Below, piece after piece: positions 37,401 through 50,331 of a stretch of 64,000 nucleotides of DNA. Position 1 is the first letter of the stretch, and every line of letters starts with the position of its first letter. The notes below the pieces were generated by a model. That model did no database searches, was not told the origin of the DNA, and saw only the letters and a program-made list of their open reading frames with translations. Origin of the DNA: Rotaria macrura. Lineage: Eukaryota > Rotifera > Eurotatoria > Philodinida > Philodinidae. The stretch lies in NCBI GenBank assembly GCA_900239685.1, contig OENT01000084.1, forward strand, positions 169,912 to 233,911, written 5' to 3'. Position numbers and translations under genes: made by a program.

Positions 37401-37501
37401 TTATAGATGTAAACATCGTGAAACTGGGATGATGTATAATATCGTTTAGAAGAAAATAATAATGAATGAAACGATAATAGTTGGGATCGAAATCTTATCA
37501 T
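34456..37501 (-). CDS. CARS2: Mitochondrial cysteinyl-tRNA synthetase
   Basis: Charges mitochondrial tRNA-Cys with cysteine. It is a class I synthetase. Ten exons: 37344-37501, 37103-37271, 36873-37050, 36576-36810, 36381-36514, 36181-36315, 35993-36131, 35803-35935, 34723-34833, 34456-34650. All are in phase, for 528 aa. Residues 1 to about 26 are Arg/Ser/Tyr-rich without acidic residues, as in a mitochondrial presequence. HIGH lies at 65-68 and KMSKS at 302-306. The zinc ligands are visible as Cys56 (CGPTVY), Cys242 (GWHIECS), His267 and Glu271 (HHANE). A Tyr-Arg-Ser-Pro stretch starts the anticodon-side helical domain, which is degenerate at its end, as in CARS2. One intron (34834-35802) is about 970 bp. 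The gene starts head to head with SPOP. Confidence 0.95.
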
Positions 37502-37946
37502 ACTTTTAAAACAAAATAAACAATAAATAATTGACGACCTATGGAATCTAGAAATGTTTTATTGGTCATTTGTCGTCAACCAATCTAAGAATACATCAGA
37601 GATCGCTAATGATGTCGAGGAAGAAAATTAAGTACAATTTTTTAAATAAAAAGAAATATTCAGAGTAAAAAATTTCACCTTTTCATCTCATTAACACAAA
37701 TAAGATATCAACATTGTCGAATTCCATTTCAAATGATTCATCAACGTAATGTCATACTATGTTTGTGTCTGTATGCATGTATTTTTGTATATTGTTATAT
37801 ATATAAATAGTCAATAGATTTTTGTAGTCAGAGTTACTATGTCAAGATAATATAAGTTATAGTGTTTATCGTAAACTAAATGATTGTATTTTATAGATCA
37901 ATTTTAAATAGTTTTTCTTTGTTCGTTTTCCAACTGACGATTACAA
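37502..37946. promoter_or_regulatory. Shared divergent promoter region, CARS2 / SPOP
   Basis: The 445 bp between the two start codons must hold both promoters and 5' UTRs. A short TA run with a TATATAAATAG stretch lies near 37797-37808, about 140 bp before the SPOP ATG. I see no other convincing element. Confidence 0.5.
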
Positions 37947-40480
37947 ATGATGCTTCCTGATTCACCCCAAAATATTGTTGTTGTAAGAGCGCCATCACCG
38001 TCTGTTCATTACATAGCTGGCAGTATGATGAGTGATACATCCAGTAGTATTATTTTGACGCCGAATCATCATCCACAAACAACAATATCAACAGCACAAC
38101 AACCAATTCATTCGTTTAATCAATCCGTTTCAGAATCATGGTGTCTGACCAGTGTTAAAGTTATTAAAGTATGATGAAAGTTTCTATCATGAGAAAGATA
38201 ACATCAGTGAAATGAATATGTACAACGTATTGTTTCTTTCACACTCTAAGGACGTCAGATGACCCATGAAAAAAAAAATAACAACTTTCACTTCAACATA
38301 TAATCTCTAGAATTTTATTCGATAATAAATTATTCGATTTTTTTCCTTAGTGAATAAAATTTCAATTGATCGATTTTTATCTATGGAAAAAAAAGAAATA
38401 GAATCAAAATTTTGTACTCTATCGGTGCATCATTCGATAGTATACATATGTACGATTCATGCATTTGTATGCAAATCATTTGTTTCCTACTTGATGACAA
38501 AATTACTGAGTTATGGTAACGAAACGAAACCGCTCGATTGAATGTTAATTGCATATAAATGGTCTTGATTTGTTTTCATGTGTCTCTTGTTGTTTTGTTC
38601 AATATTATTTAATATGTGGTCTATTTTTTTCTATTGACTAGTTTTCATTTCATTGGACAATAAATAACTTTTCATTTTGCCGTGAAGAAATGGGTGAAGC
38701 ACTGAAATCATCACCATTTTCTGCAAATTCAAACGATAAACTTAAATGGTGTTTACGTCTTAATCCAAAAGGTCTCGATGAAGAATCCAAAGATTATTTA
38801 TCTCTTTATTTATTACTTGTTGCTGCACCCAATAGTAAATGTGAAACACGAGCTAAATTTAAATTCTCAATACTAAATTCAAAAGGTGATGAAACAAAAG
38901 CTATGGAATCTCAACGTGCCTATCGATTTGTTCAAGGTAATTCCTTTTTTTGTTCGTTATAATAATTATTTGAAAGATCTCACAAAAAAATCTTTGTTAT
39001 ATTAAACTATCAAACATGATAGAGTGATTACTAGAAATAGTTGAGGTTTGTAAAATGAGAATCAAGATCATATTTACTTGATCACATGAAGGTTATTTTA
39101 TTCTATCTTTTTTTCGATAGCATTTTTCTATTCTATAACAACGCAATATAATTTTTGCAAGAATAAGGACGCGTAACCGAACGTAGTCCTTCTACGTACG
39201 CTAAGATACCGATGAATAATTGATTGGTGGTAGCTTTGAGGTCAGTGAAGAAGTCATTTTATGAATGGATCCGAATTAAGGGCTTCTTAAAATATGAAAC
39301 GATACAAGTTATTGACATGAATATCGCCTGGTAGTATCTCTAAAGAAGAAAGTTATTCAAAGGTCATACATTTTTAAATATCACATATATTAATATTGTC
39401 GACGCGTAGCAAGTTAGCTGAATTTCTTCAGCATAGACGGATTAAGCGATTGTATTTTATTTTTAACTTGGATCATCCGTTCGTTTGTGTAAGACTATAA
39501 GCTTTTAGTCTTATAGGTAAACAATCTTGTTCGATCATGTTTGATAATATGTGAACATATCAAAGAATATTTTAAAATGTTTGTTTTTCTTGACTTATCT
39601 TAGGAAAGGATTGGGGCTTTAAAAAATTTATTCGTCGTGATTTCTTAATCGATGAAACCAATGGCCTTTTACCCGACGATAAATTAACACTATTTTGTGA
39701 AGTTAGTGTCGTTGCTGATAGTATTAATACAAGTGGACAAATACAAACTAATTCGGTGAGGATTTTAATTGCTTCTTTTTCTGTCAGTACAGTTTTGATC
39801 ATGAGTATCTTTTATATTCAGTTAAAAATTCCTGAATGTCATTTAAGCGATGATTTTCAATCTCTACTTGACAATCCAATCTATTCTGATGTTACACTGG
39901 TTTGTGGTCAAAAAGAATTTCCTGTTCACAAAGCAATATTAAGTGCACGATCGAAAGTTTTTCAAGCAATGTTCGAACATAAAATGTTAGAAAACGAACG
40001 TTCACGTGTTGAAATCGAGGATATTGATGGTGACATTATGTTTGAAATACTTCGTTTTATATATACGGGTAAAGCACAAAATCTTGATACGTTAGCTGAT
40101 GCACTTTTACCTGCTGCTGATAAATATTGCTTGGAACGACTAAAAGTACAATGTGAAGAAACATTATGTACAACGATTGATCGGGACAATGTTGCTGATA
40201 CACTTATACTTGCAGACCTTCATTCTGCTACACAATTACGACAACAAGCTATTGATTTTATAAATTCACATACACAAGGTATTGGCAATCAAAATACTTA
40301 CCATGATATTAATATATTTATTCTTTATTTTTCATTTTATGCATAGATGTACTAGAAACAATAGGTTTTCAAGCAATGATTCGAACGCATCCACATTTAC
40401 TAGCAGATGCTTATCGAGCGATGGCGTCATTGCAAAATAATATTATTTGTCCTCCTCGAAAAAAACAGAAAACTACTTGA
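37947..40480 (+). CDS. SPOP: Speckle-type POZ protein, CUL3 ubiquitin ligase adaptor
   Basis: Substrate adaptor that binds CUL3 through its BTB domain and recruits nuclear substrates through its MATH domain. Five exons: 37947-38168, 38642-38936, 39604-39755, 39822-40278, 40347-40480; product 419 aa. The MATH domain is at about 62-215, beginning [19 protein letters not shown]. It keeps the aromatic substrate-pocket residues known from SPOP ([31 protein letters not shown]). The BTB domain is at about 232-345 ([20 protein letters not shown]), followed by BACK-type helices. The C-terminus PPRKKQKTT is the nuclear localisation signal. The protein is longer than human SPOP (374 aa) because of about 45 extra low-complexity N-terminal residues. 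A second in-frame ATG follows directly at 37950. Poly(A) signal AATAAA at 40752-40757. The gene is divergent from CARS2. Confidence 0.95.
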
Positions 40481-40751
40481 ACTTTATCTATATTTATCGT
40501 ATCTCTTTTGTTTTTGTGCTTTTTCTCTGTGACCGTTATTTCCTACACTAATCAAAGGAGATTATCTGAACAAACTCGGTTTTCTTTTTGCTTTCTTTTT
40601 TGTTTGACGTTCTACTTTTTAATGTATATTTATTATGTGTTATATGTATGTCTTTTTCGTCTGATATAACTCGTCTCGTTGTATAGACCGGTATTCTTTG
40701 TGCGTAGTTCATTTTTAAAAAGATTGACAAGCGATAGTAACGTCATGATTA

Positions 40752-40757
40752 AATAAA
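40752..40757 (+). terminator. Poly(A) signal of SPOP
   Basis: AATAAA, 272 nt after the SPOP stop codon. Another AATAAA-rich stretch follows near 40854-40862. Confidence 0.4.
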
Positions 40758-42968
40758 ACGTTTTAGTTCAAATGAATAGGTCTTTCTATGATTGGTCGAT
40801 GTAATAATTATTGCATGAAAACGCATCATAGAGAAAAGAAATTTGAATGATAAAATAAATAAAGTTGAATGACACAAAAATGTATACGTTTTAGTTCTGA
40901 ATACAAAATGTATGTATTCCATTAACAAGATACTTAGCATCAACGTAGTACTTTTTTATCGCGTACCGATTAATCATAAGTTTCATGGATACGACTATGG
41001 TTCACACTTTATCAGTTTTTCTACGACTTAGTGATGATAGTTATGCATTTTCTGTTTGAAACCATTGAAGTGACCGATACAAAGACTAACAATGTCAATT
41101 GAAGAAAAATATTGGAACATTTATATTTTTCTTGTCCTACTACTGATGGCTATAATTTGAAGTTAGCATCTTCGTTCAAGACAGTTAAAAAAGCCGATAG
41201 TTTCACTCAAAACATTTAAATTGCTGAATCTTGAACAAAATCAACTTCTAAATTCAAGGCAGTCTCATATGAAAGAAATAATCGATACCTTACTTCTTAA
41301 GTCGAATGCAAAATCAAATGAACACTCTTGAATATTGCTCTTCGTAGAGAGTAACCCAGGCAGAGAGAAAATAGTCTATCTAAAATCTAATACTTCCAAA
41401 AATTTTCGAATGCCGTTGATTCTGAGTGATTCTTGTTTTTCTAATTTTCATGAACATCACTGTAGAAGAGCGAAGATATCTATAGGTTAACAAGTGCTTG
41501 ATAACGAGCAAGCACATGAGCAGGATTCTTCCATGCGAAAGTAGTTATTGGCAAACAATCATTAATCTCGTACTAAGTAGGATGAAGGATTTTTTAGATG
41601 AAAGAATTTAAATCTCGCATCGGTACCTTAAAAATTGTAATGAGAACATGAGAACTCTTGATCTCTCGATCTGGAAAAGATTCATTTAAAAGTACTCAAA
41701 ATTAAATATCGCTTAGCAAAACTGAGCGATGACTGCGGCCAAAGTAAGAGTGCTCAGTTGACTAGACGAACCTTAAGTTTGTAAGTTAATAAGAACAGTA
41801 TAAGTAGTGGAAATTCACATGATATAAGATTAAAAGATGAAAGCCTATATATCTTTTGGATTCGTCTTTGTACACATTGTTTTATCGGGATTAAATTTCT
41901 GAATTCGAATTCAAAACAAACACACGATTTCAGTCATTGCTCATCGCTTCGACTTCGTTCAATAGTCTGACACTGGTCACTATTGACTGTTAATTATGTT
42001 CAAAGATTGTAGTGTTCTCTTTATTGTCACATTATATTTTTCTTAATGGTTTTTTCAAAAGTCTCCTGCCTACTGATATAAAAAAAACAATTCCAAAGTT
42101 CTAATCATAACACATCGTTCTTGGCTATTTTTGAAAGTGGCTGAAATGAAATAGCACATATTCTACAAACAATAATTCAGCCTATTTACAGCATAGAAAT
42201 TGGAATGCATGATGAACTGAACAAAAATGTCCGAATGAATAGGTCTATTATATCAAACGTTGGAGCCATATGATATAAGCTGTAATCTTGATCGAATACA
42301 CTATCGTTATTGGTAACTACTCTCAGCATGTTTGAATAATTATCAGAGTAGTGTATGAGAGTAAGAGAAAACAAGTGAAAATTAATGATATATATATACA
42401 TTGTTTTACCGATGACTCATACGATTCTTGCTCTGTTGTATAGATGAATATGCTGGATTTGTTCTGATAGAAGTTTCTAACAACAGTCAATTAATTTTAT
42501 TTCATGTTTATCAAAGACATTGTATGAAAATAAACTCGGGAGTGTCTGTCTCGTTGACTTCTGTAGATAAATTGACCTGTTTACTATGATGTATTTCAAC
42601 AACCTGTTTCTATTTGATATTGAGTAACACAGATTCGTCTATCATCTAGGTCTTAAAAAAGAAAGCGTCGGATAAAAACCTTGTTTTCTATTGTTGAAAA
42701 GAGTTTTTATTTCATATCATACCTAAACTCAAACAATAAGTGAAATTAAAAAAAAACAAGAAAAAAAATGCTAATACTAATTCGTTTGTCTTGTCATTTT
42801 ACTAAACACGTAACTCTATCTTTAGAAATATATACATGAAAATCGTATCATAATACGCATATGATTAAAAGTAAAAAGAAAATCTTTGTCATCACATTAG
42901 CATAGAAATGGCTTGGAAAAAAATCAATTTACATCAAGTCAAGGTAAATATAAACAATCACATGAATT
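40758..42968. other. Spacer between SPOP and HP1 (convergent)
   Basis: Contains the 3' UTRs of the two convergent genes and otherwise no recognisable gene. A minus-strand AATAAA at 42716-42721 could serve the HP1 gene. Confidence 0.5.
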
Positions 42969-43876
42969 TTAAGCTTTTTTATTATTATTGGTATGATTAT
43001 TACTGCTATTTGTTGAATTCCATGTTAATCGTTCTTCATAGAATTTAATCACAAGCTGTGGAGATTGTATATTCACAATTCGAGATGGAACAAGTTCAGC
43101 TTTATTCACTCCTTGCCATTTCACTCTTAAATATTAGACAAAAGAACTATTTAAATTACGTCAAAATCAAAGAGAGATTAGTTACAAAAACATTAATTCT
43201 CCATCGTATATATCTGTTGCACCCAGTAACATGTCTGGAATAAGGCCACGACCATAACCTGTTTGTTCGAATTCAACACGAGGTCTTTTAGTGTGAGAAG
43301 CATTATTATTATTATTGTTATTATTAATATTATGATTATGATTATGATTTTTATCTCCATTGGTATGATTATTATTAGGTGCATTAGTGCTAGTACTGCT
43401 AGTACTACGAGATCGTTTTCCACTTGAACTTTCATCATGCTTAGGTGCTACTGCAGCTGCTGCTTTTTGTCTTTCTTTTTCTTCAACCATAAAAGCTGCT
43501 ATTAGTTCTGGACATTCAAGGTTTTCCGCAGGTTCCTGGAACAATAGAACGGTCATCGTAAAGGAGATGTCATTAAAAAAATATTTTCTTTACCCATGTA
43601 TTTTGACTGTGTGGAAAACCTTTCCATTTAAGGAGATCTTTTTATGATGCCATGAAATAGGAAATATGAAATATTATTATTTTGAAGAAAGATAAGGCAA
43701 TGGTTCTTACATTGAACTTTGCCTTTTTTCGTTGTACGCATTCTAAGAACTTTTTCAACGATATATTCTTCTTCATCAAGGTCCGTGTCCGTATCGGATT
43801 CGCTTTCATCTTTGGCTTTTTTTTCAGATGATTTGTCGTTTTTATCATCGTCAATATCGGCAGAATCACGATCCAT
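42969..43876 (-). CDS. Heterochromatin protein 1 (CBX1/3/5-type)
   Basis: Reads methylated histone H3 Lys9 and dimerises to build heterochromatin. Four exons: 43711-43876, 43594-43637, 43186-43535, 42969-43125; product 238 aa. The N-terminus is very acidic (Asp/Glu runs at 8-37). The chromodomain is at about 37-88, with aromatic cage residues Tyr38, Trp60 and Phe63 (YLLKWKGFPHSQNTWEPAEN). The hinge (about 100-160) is Ser-rich, then Asn/His-rich, with an eight-Asn run and a KRPR nuclear signal. The chromoshadow domain is at about 163-225 (GRGLIPDMLLGATDIYDGEL, then LVKW and YEERLTW). A polar Asn-rich tail follows. Both domains of HP1 are complete; I cannot assign it to one paralogue. Confidence 0.95.
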
Positions 43877-46800
43877 TATTGCTCCTCGGATAAAACCCTA
43901 TATGGATAGGAGTGATAATCTATAAATGAATTGATATATGCATAGCAGCGTTGGATTATCAGTCATGCAGGTAAAAACAACCGCAAAAGTAAAATGACCC
44001 AAGGTCTTGTATTAAAGGAAACAAAAAAAAAGAAAACAACTATCGTCGCCATATATGAACCTCTATCGTACACTTTTAAAAGGCCTCATTTAATAAGAAA
44101 AAAAAGAGACTCGTTCGTGCATCGACATGTAACGACAAATTCGAATAGTGAACAAACTAACTTGCGAGTACGAGCGAGCATAGGACGAAAAGGAAAGAAC
44201 AAAATACCTTGCTTGATCATTGGCAAGATCGTATCCAATAATGAATGAAAGTATATCATTTCATTTCATCTAGTGACATCCGTCATAATATATATTCGAA
44301 TGATGACAACCTTGGACGTTCGATGAAATGCAAAAAGGACATGGTTAAAACTATGATAATTTTTATATAAAACCAGATTATATACTGATTGCTCGTTATT
44401 CAGTGTGACTGTATTGCTTTCAAGTTACATAATATAATAAAAAAGAAATATTTATTCATATAAAGATACTATGTTAAAATACGTATTCAAATCTACAATC
44501 ATTTCTTTTAAATATATTCTTAGAATACATCTATAAGTAGTAATAACTACATCAGTACACGTCTTGATATGAAGACACAAGATCAGCATAATAAATTGTA
44601 TCCTTATAGTATGATATATGATTCTACTTAGAATAAACACTAGTCGACTTGTTGATCGTTAAGATGAAGTTTGAATTCATTCAGAAAGATTGATATCTAT
44701 TAAAATAGTCACTAGTACCAATAACTAGGTGGATAAAATAGGAAATCATTTAAATTTTCATATTACAGAGTTTTTTCTCTTGATATTGAGAATACATATA
44801 CGAAACGTTTCAAAATGTTTGCGGGCTTTTTATTTTATGAATGTTTCGGCATGGATAAATGGTAAAATCTTGAATTCTTAGTAAAAAAAAATATGCTGCC
44901 AATAGCTTTACAAAATTTGCAAAACGAAATTTCTATTGATTCTCTTTCATGCATTGTTTTCTAGTTAGTAAAATGTGATGACTTAATTTGTGTTGCCATT
45001 GCCAACTTCATCAAGTATAACAAAAATATTACAAATTCCTTTTCTTTTCAAAACGAAATTTCATAGCAAGATAACAGAACTTCAAAAAGCTATAATGATA
45101 ATGATACATCAAAAGTATCAAGAATGTTTATCGATACAGAAAACAAAACAAAATTTCTCTTTCATAAAATGTAGTGTTTCATTTTCACTCTAGGAAAACT
45201 CGTCACAGCATGCGATCAGGAATTTGATCAAGCATCACTTATAGAGCTTTTCACGATGCATCTTTTGGAAAAAAAAAAGATCATGATTCTATCGTTAACC
45301 CATACAGAGATATGGGCAAAATAAAAAGTTTGCAAACATTTTGGAATACCCTATGTATGAAATTGTAACAATATCATTCAATATACTTGAACTTTGTTGG
45401 TTGAACAATAATTAAATTTCGTAAATATTGTTCATTGTATTACGTGTCGAAAATTCTTACGAAGACTAAGAATAAAATTTGAAATAATCATATATGATCT
45501 TCATACAGACATTGAAAATTAAATTGTTATTTTCCGAATGAATGAGATGATAAAACCTTTTTTAGTATGTAGGAGAGAACTAGTAACTTTAACGATTATC
45601 ATTAATATGATTTAGGTTATAACCATTGTTTGTTGTACATATATTATTCATTACTGTATGTATTTTTGTTACATCTGTTTAGTTGATCATTTAAAAGAAT
45701 TAGAGCAGTTATCGGTTAGGGATGCTGTTTTTTGTATCAGCCATTATAGTGATTTCATGAGAGCGCTTGATTAATGAAAGAATATCTTGTTTTTTATACT
45801 TCGTTATCTTTCATACCTTAAGATGGTTCGTTGAAGAAAAGAAAATATTCATGAGCATAATTCCAACCTGTAGGACAGTATAGTGTACACACTCAACGAT
45901 TTAATCAATATACAAATGTGCTTTCAAATCAAAAGACTCATCTAGCGTTAGCCTGTCAAGAACATAAAAGGTATTGATATCAACGAAAAGGCTGAAAGAT
46001 ATGTAAAGAAAGCAACACATAAGTATTGCGAGATGTGTTGGTAACTCGTTGATAATTATTTAGAGTGATAAAAAGAATCTAACAGTGCAAAAAGAAATTC
46101 ATTCAATAGATTAGAAACTAAAACTTGTTTTCGTATGAGAGAATATTTTCTATGGGCTATATTGTTTGATTTCATATTTTATTTTGTGATAAATATCAAT
46201 TAAATGCAAGAAAAAAAATGAAATGAAAACTATAACTTGTACGTATAATTTCTTCAAGTAATACTAACATTTGAGTAATTTTTCTGGAAGATTCTTTCGA
46301 GTTTTTTTTCTATCATTCCAATTCATGCAGTATTGTGTTTATTAATCAATTATTTGTGTGCAAAAATAGATTCATACATCCATTATGATGTTGCCTCATG
46401 AGTTTACATAATTACAGAATATCATGCTGATTTTTCATTTATGCGTTTATATTTAGAAATAATAGAGAGAGCATAACGTACAAAGATTTGTAAATTCATT
46501 AGTCCATTATTTAAGATTGTCAGTCTATATATTCTAAAAAGAGAAATCTTAATTTCATCATATTAATGGATTGAACTATCAGTATTTTAGATAATAGTTA
46601 CAAATAAAGGAATTACTATCGTGTAATGTAAGTTAGAAACTTTGTACACTGATATTATGAGTACATAGAGTAGTACAAAATTATGCAATATTGAAAATTC
46701 ACTTAGTGGAATGGACATATGTGCCTTAGTGAATTTCAAATGAATTCTTATTGCACTAGGAATGAGATAGTGTATTGTTGTGCAAGATCATATTTAAGAT

Positions 46801-47286
46801 TTTCATATGATATAAGGGTCCTTATTCGATCATGAAAGATTCTAAAGTCAGATAGCTTGGTATCGATTCCAATAGATAATGAGCGCGAAAACGTGAATGA
46901 TTGTTATTTTTTGCAATTAAGATGACGAACTGATCAGATTCAAACTTGATTTTTTTCTTCTCAGAGACTACAAAAATAGGTTGTGAAAAAATGATGAAAA
47001 TCAGTCGATGAGCATACACAATATTGGGCAATTAGATACAAAGATTGAAATCATGATTTCTAAATATGATTTGCTTTTTTCTGTTTCCAGATTACAATAA
47101 AAAATTCAGCGAAACCTAAGGGAATATTATTATTTTTTGCTGATTAGATCGTTGGCTTTTGTTCCGTTTTGTTAAAATATATTCGCAATACACGAAGCCG
47201 GCATAATCATGGAAAACCCATACATGCATGTATATATATATATATATATAAGCATGGGAGTGTGTTTATATATTTTTCAGTAAAAT
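43877..47286. other. Spacer upstream of HP1, no gene seen
   Basis: About 3.4 kb of AT-rich DNA with only short chance open frames. It includes the HP1 promoter side and the 3' flank of the EGF gene; a (TA)10 run lies at 47231-47251. Confidence 0.55.
47231..47251. repeat. (TA)n microsatellite
   Basis: Ten uninterrupted TA units just downstream of the EGF-domain gene. Confidence 0.85.
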
Positions 47287-47292
47287 TTTATT
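47287..47292 (-). terminator. Poly(A) signal of the EGF-domain gene
   Basis: AATAAA on the minus strand 22 nt after the stop codon, implying a very short 3' UTR. Confidence 0.5.
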
Positions 47293-47314
47293 TTTATGAA
47301 CGGTGAAATATCTT

Positions 47315-48500
47315 TCAGAAATAAATTCCATTCTTAACATCATAGAAAGCCACATCATCATCTCGATATCGATTATTTGAATTTTTTGTATCTTGCTTTG
47401 CCATACGTCGTTTGAGTTGCTGCAATAAATTTTGATAAAATTGAACATTAGAAAATGCTCGTTTAGAATATTCTATAGAAAAATATGTTTCTTTTAATTT
47501 TTCACACTAAATAATGTGATCAATGGTGCATACTTTTTTCACAATGTTCACCGTGTCGATCATTAGGACATTGACAATAGTAATTAGTTTCAAGAGAAAT
47601 ACATCGACCGGTATGACAGGCATTTGGTTGACAATGATCATTTGAATTATCTGGACTAATATGTTCTAGACAAAAGAGTAAATAATAATTACTTACTGAA
47701 TAAAACAAACACTATCAATGACAGAAGATAATTACTTACTTGTTTGGCAGTTGGTTCCTAAAAATAAGTTAAATGACAGTGAGATCTATCTACAGATGAA
47801 TGCGAATTTAGATACTGAATATTACCGTAATAATCATTCGTGCATTTACACCAATAATCATCGAGCACATTATAACATGTACCATTATTTTGACATGGTG
47901 ATTTATAGCATGCATCCGCTAAAAATAAACAAGTTAACTTCTGATGTATATACAGTATGTAATAAAATCTGATAACATACCAATACCACAATATAATCCA
48001 CGCCATGGACCTACGCATCTGCATTCATAAGACGTTTGTTCTTTTCGTACACAGACGCCTCCATGTTCACAAGGATTCTCAATGCATGGATCTAATGATG
48101 CATATGGACGTGCAGTTGTACTTTTTTGAGTTCCCTCTCTTGATGGTTCTACATTAAAATATTTATACTACAGAAGAACAAATATTTATATATTATTCTC
48201 CTTACCATTAGTTGAAGAACGAATCGATGAAGGATGAATCAGATTATCAAGAACACTAGGTGTTCGCTTAGTTGCAGCTGCAGTAGATTTATGGAAAAAA
48301 AGTCGTTTTATTAAACGATATTCATCTTCATCATCACCACCATTGCCATTTTCGTTCGCTAGAACAAAAGAAAAATATATCTTAAGCATTCAAAATAAAA
48401 GGACTCTCTACGTTCACTTACCGTGCGATTGACCAACTCTAAACTGAACGAATAATGAGCATAGGATAAAACTGAACAGAAAATATTGACGCGGTGACAT
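47315..48500 (-). CDS. Small secreted protein with three EGF domains
   Basis: Predicted extracellular protein of 272 aa from seven exons: 48422-48500, 48206-48358, 47981-48148, 47826-47918, 47740-47757, 47534-47665, 47315-47490. Residues 1-24 are a signal peptide (hydrophobic FLFSFILCSLFV core). An acidic, then basic linker (27-95) contains Lys-Arg pairs that could be processed. EGF1 is at about 99-131, EGF2 at 137-168 and EGF3 at 182-212, each with six cysteines in EGF spacing. A basic, polar C-terminal tail of about 60 residues has no membrane segment. Most introns are phase 1, as usual for EGF exons. Exon 5 is only 18 nt. The last intron is inferred as 43 nt; without it the protein stops early after EGF3 at Lys-Ser-Met-His-His. 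No specific ligand family is recognised. Confidence 0.85.
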
Positions 48501-50305
48501 ATGTTAACGCTTGTAGCTGAAAATGACTCAGGTAAATGTAAATGATCACCTATAAAGTAGAAATTGTACTTTTTTTTATTTCGCTCTAAATGTATATATA
48601 TGACGAGTTCTGCATACAATAAAATAATGGAGAGACGAATTAGATATCCTATTCGTCTAAAATTGCGCAGTGTTCTGAAAGATCACAAAAAAGTTATACT
48701 ATTACTGACCATAAATCATAGAGAGAGATTTTTTTTATATATTCGCTTTTGATTAGATACTATTTATACAGAATCTGCTCTTGTGTTGATTTGCGTTAGA
48801 GAACAAAAACGTAGCTATAGATCATACAAATGCGAAACCAACGTTAACAGATTACTTTAGAGAATAGTTTTTCTCGAGGGATAGAGAAAATAAATTGAAA
48901 AACGTTTTAAACAATATCAGTACTTTTCATAGTTTATCTGAATTTTGAATTGTTTCAGTCGTTGATTACGGTTATCTACGATTGACTAGAGCAAGATCTC
49001 TAAAACAAAGTGCATATTTCATGAACTTAGCAAGTGACCGTCCGAGATGTACCTTAGAATATCTTGATTCTTGCATGTATTGCAAATTCTGATGATTTGC
49101 ATCATTTCTAAAACTATCATCTCCACCCTATCCATGACTCAATCGTATCATTATTGATGATTCTGATAAGATGTTCTATGCTTGCTCTCGTCTAACTTTT
49201 TAATTAACTTTTTTAATGAATTTCGTTTCGGAAGAAAATCTATAGGTTCTCGACAACTAGATTTTTAACGTTTAACTTTTATAGATGTAGTTATTACGGA
49301 TGTCTACTAATATGTAAGGCACTTCTGTAGCGACGCTCTTCTATTACATATCGAATATAGTGATACTGTAGAGCCGATTTAAATTAAGTTCTTGTTGACG
49401 TTTTTATCATCGAATGTCAGTCGATACATTTTTATCTATTAGTCGTGCTATTTATGTATTGTTTTTTGATATTTTCCTTGTTGCTGAAGAACGAAAGGTT
49501 CTATTGTCTGATATAATTAAGAGAATTTGTTACATCCTTATAACGGATTTCACTTCATCAAAACGCTTCCCTTTTGTATTGCTGACCCATGTAACAAAAA
49601 AGAATCAGAAAATCGATTATTTCATGATGTTTTGAAAAATATCTTTTTACATGGGGATAGTATATGTTTGATGATGCCGATGAATTTTCTATAAATTCTA
49701 GTGCGCATAATATGAACACATACATAATAAAAACATACTTTTTAAGTATTTGTTGTTCACAAGCAAAAATTATGATCCATCAAAAGATAGAGAAATTTCA
49801 TAAACAATAAACTAATATGACAGTCAACTCCAAATGTTGATTTCAAACATATTAACTTACATTGAGAATCAATTTTGAATGGCAAAAATACATCGAAATA
49901 ATAGTTCTCATTAAAAATTATATCTTACGAAAATCTCACTTCACTTCCTGTTGACTTCAAAACTTAAGTCTATACCTGTTACCCTTCTCTACGATGGAAT
50001 TGGTCAAAAAAAAAAGTTTTTTAATGTATGTTTTTCGCATACATATAAGAAATGCAGGGATAATTTACAGTGAGAGTCAAACCGCTGTCAATAAAATCTA
50101 GCTTGATACTTTCCTCATATTGTTCTCTCCTGTGAGAACTATTGTGATTTCGATACGTCGTTGTATACATTTTACGCATTAGATTTCAAAAGAAACTTCT
50201 TTACTAGTATCGTGTTTTATGCCTGTTACAACAATTCAGCGATGTAAAACATTATGAAAAGTATTCGAGAAACTGTAACGTTAGAAGTTTATGTCGATAT
50301 CTATC

Positions 50306-50331
50306 TATATATATATATATATATATATATT
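50306..50331. repeat. (TA)n microsatellite
   Basis: About 12-13 uninterrupted TA units. Confidence 0.85.
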
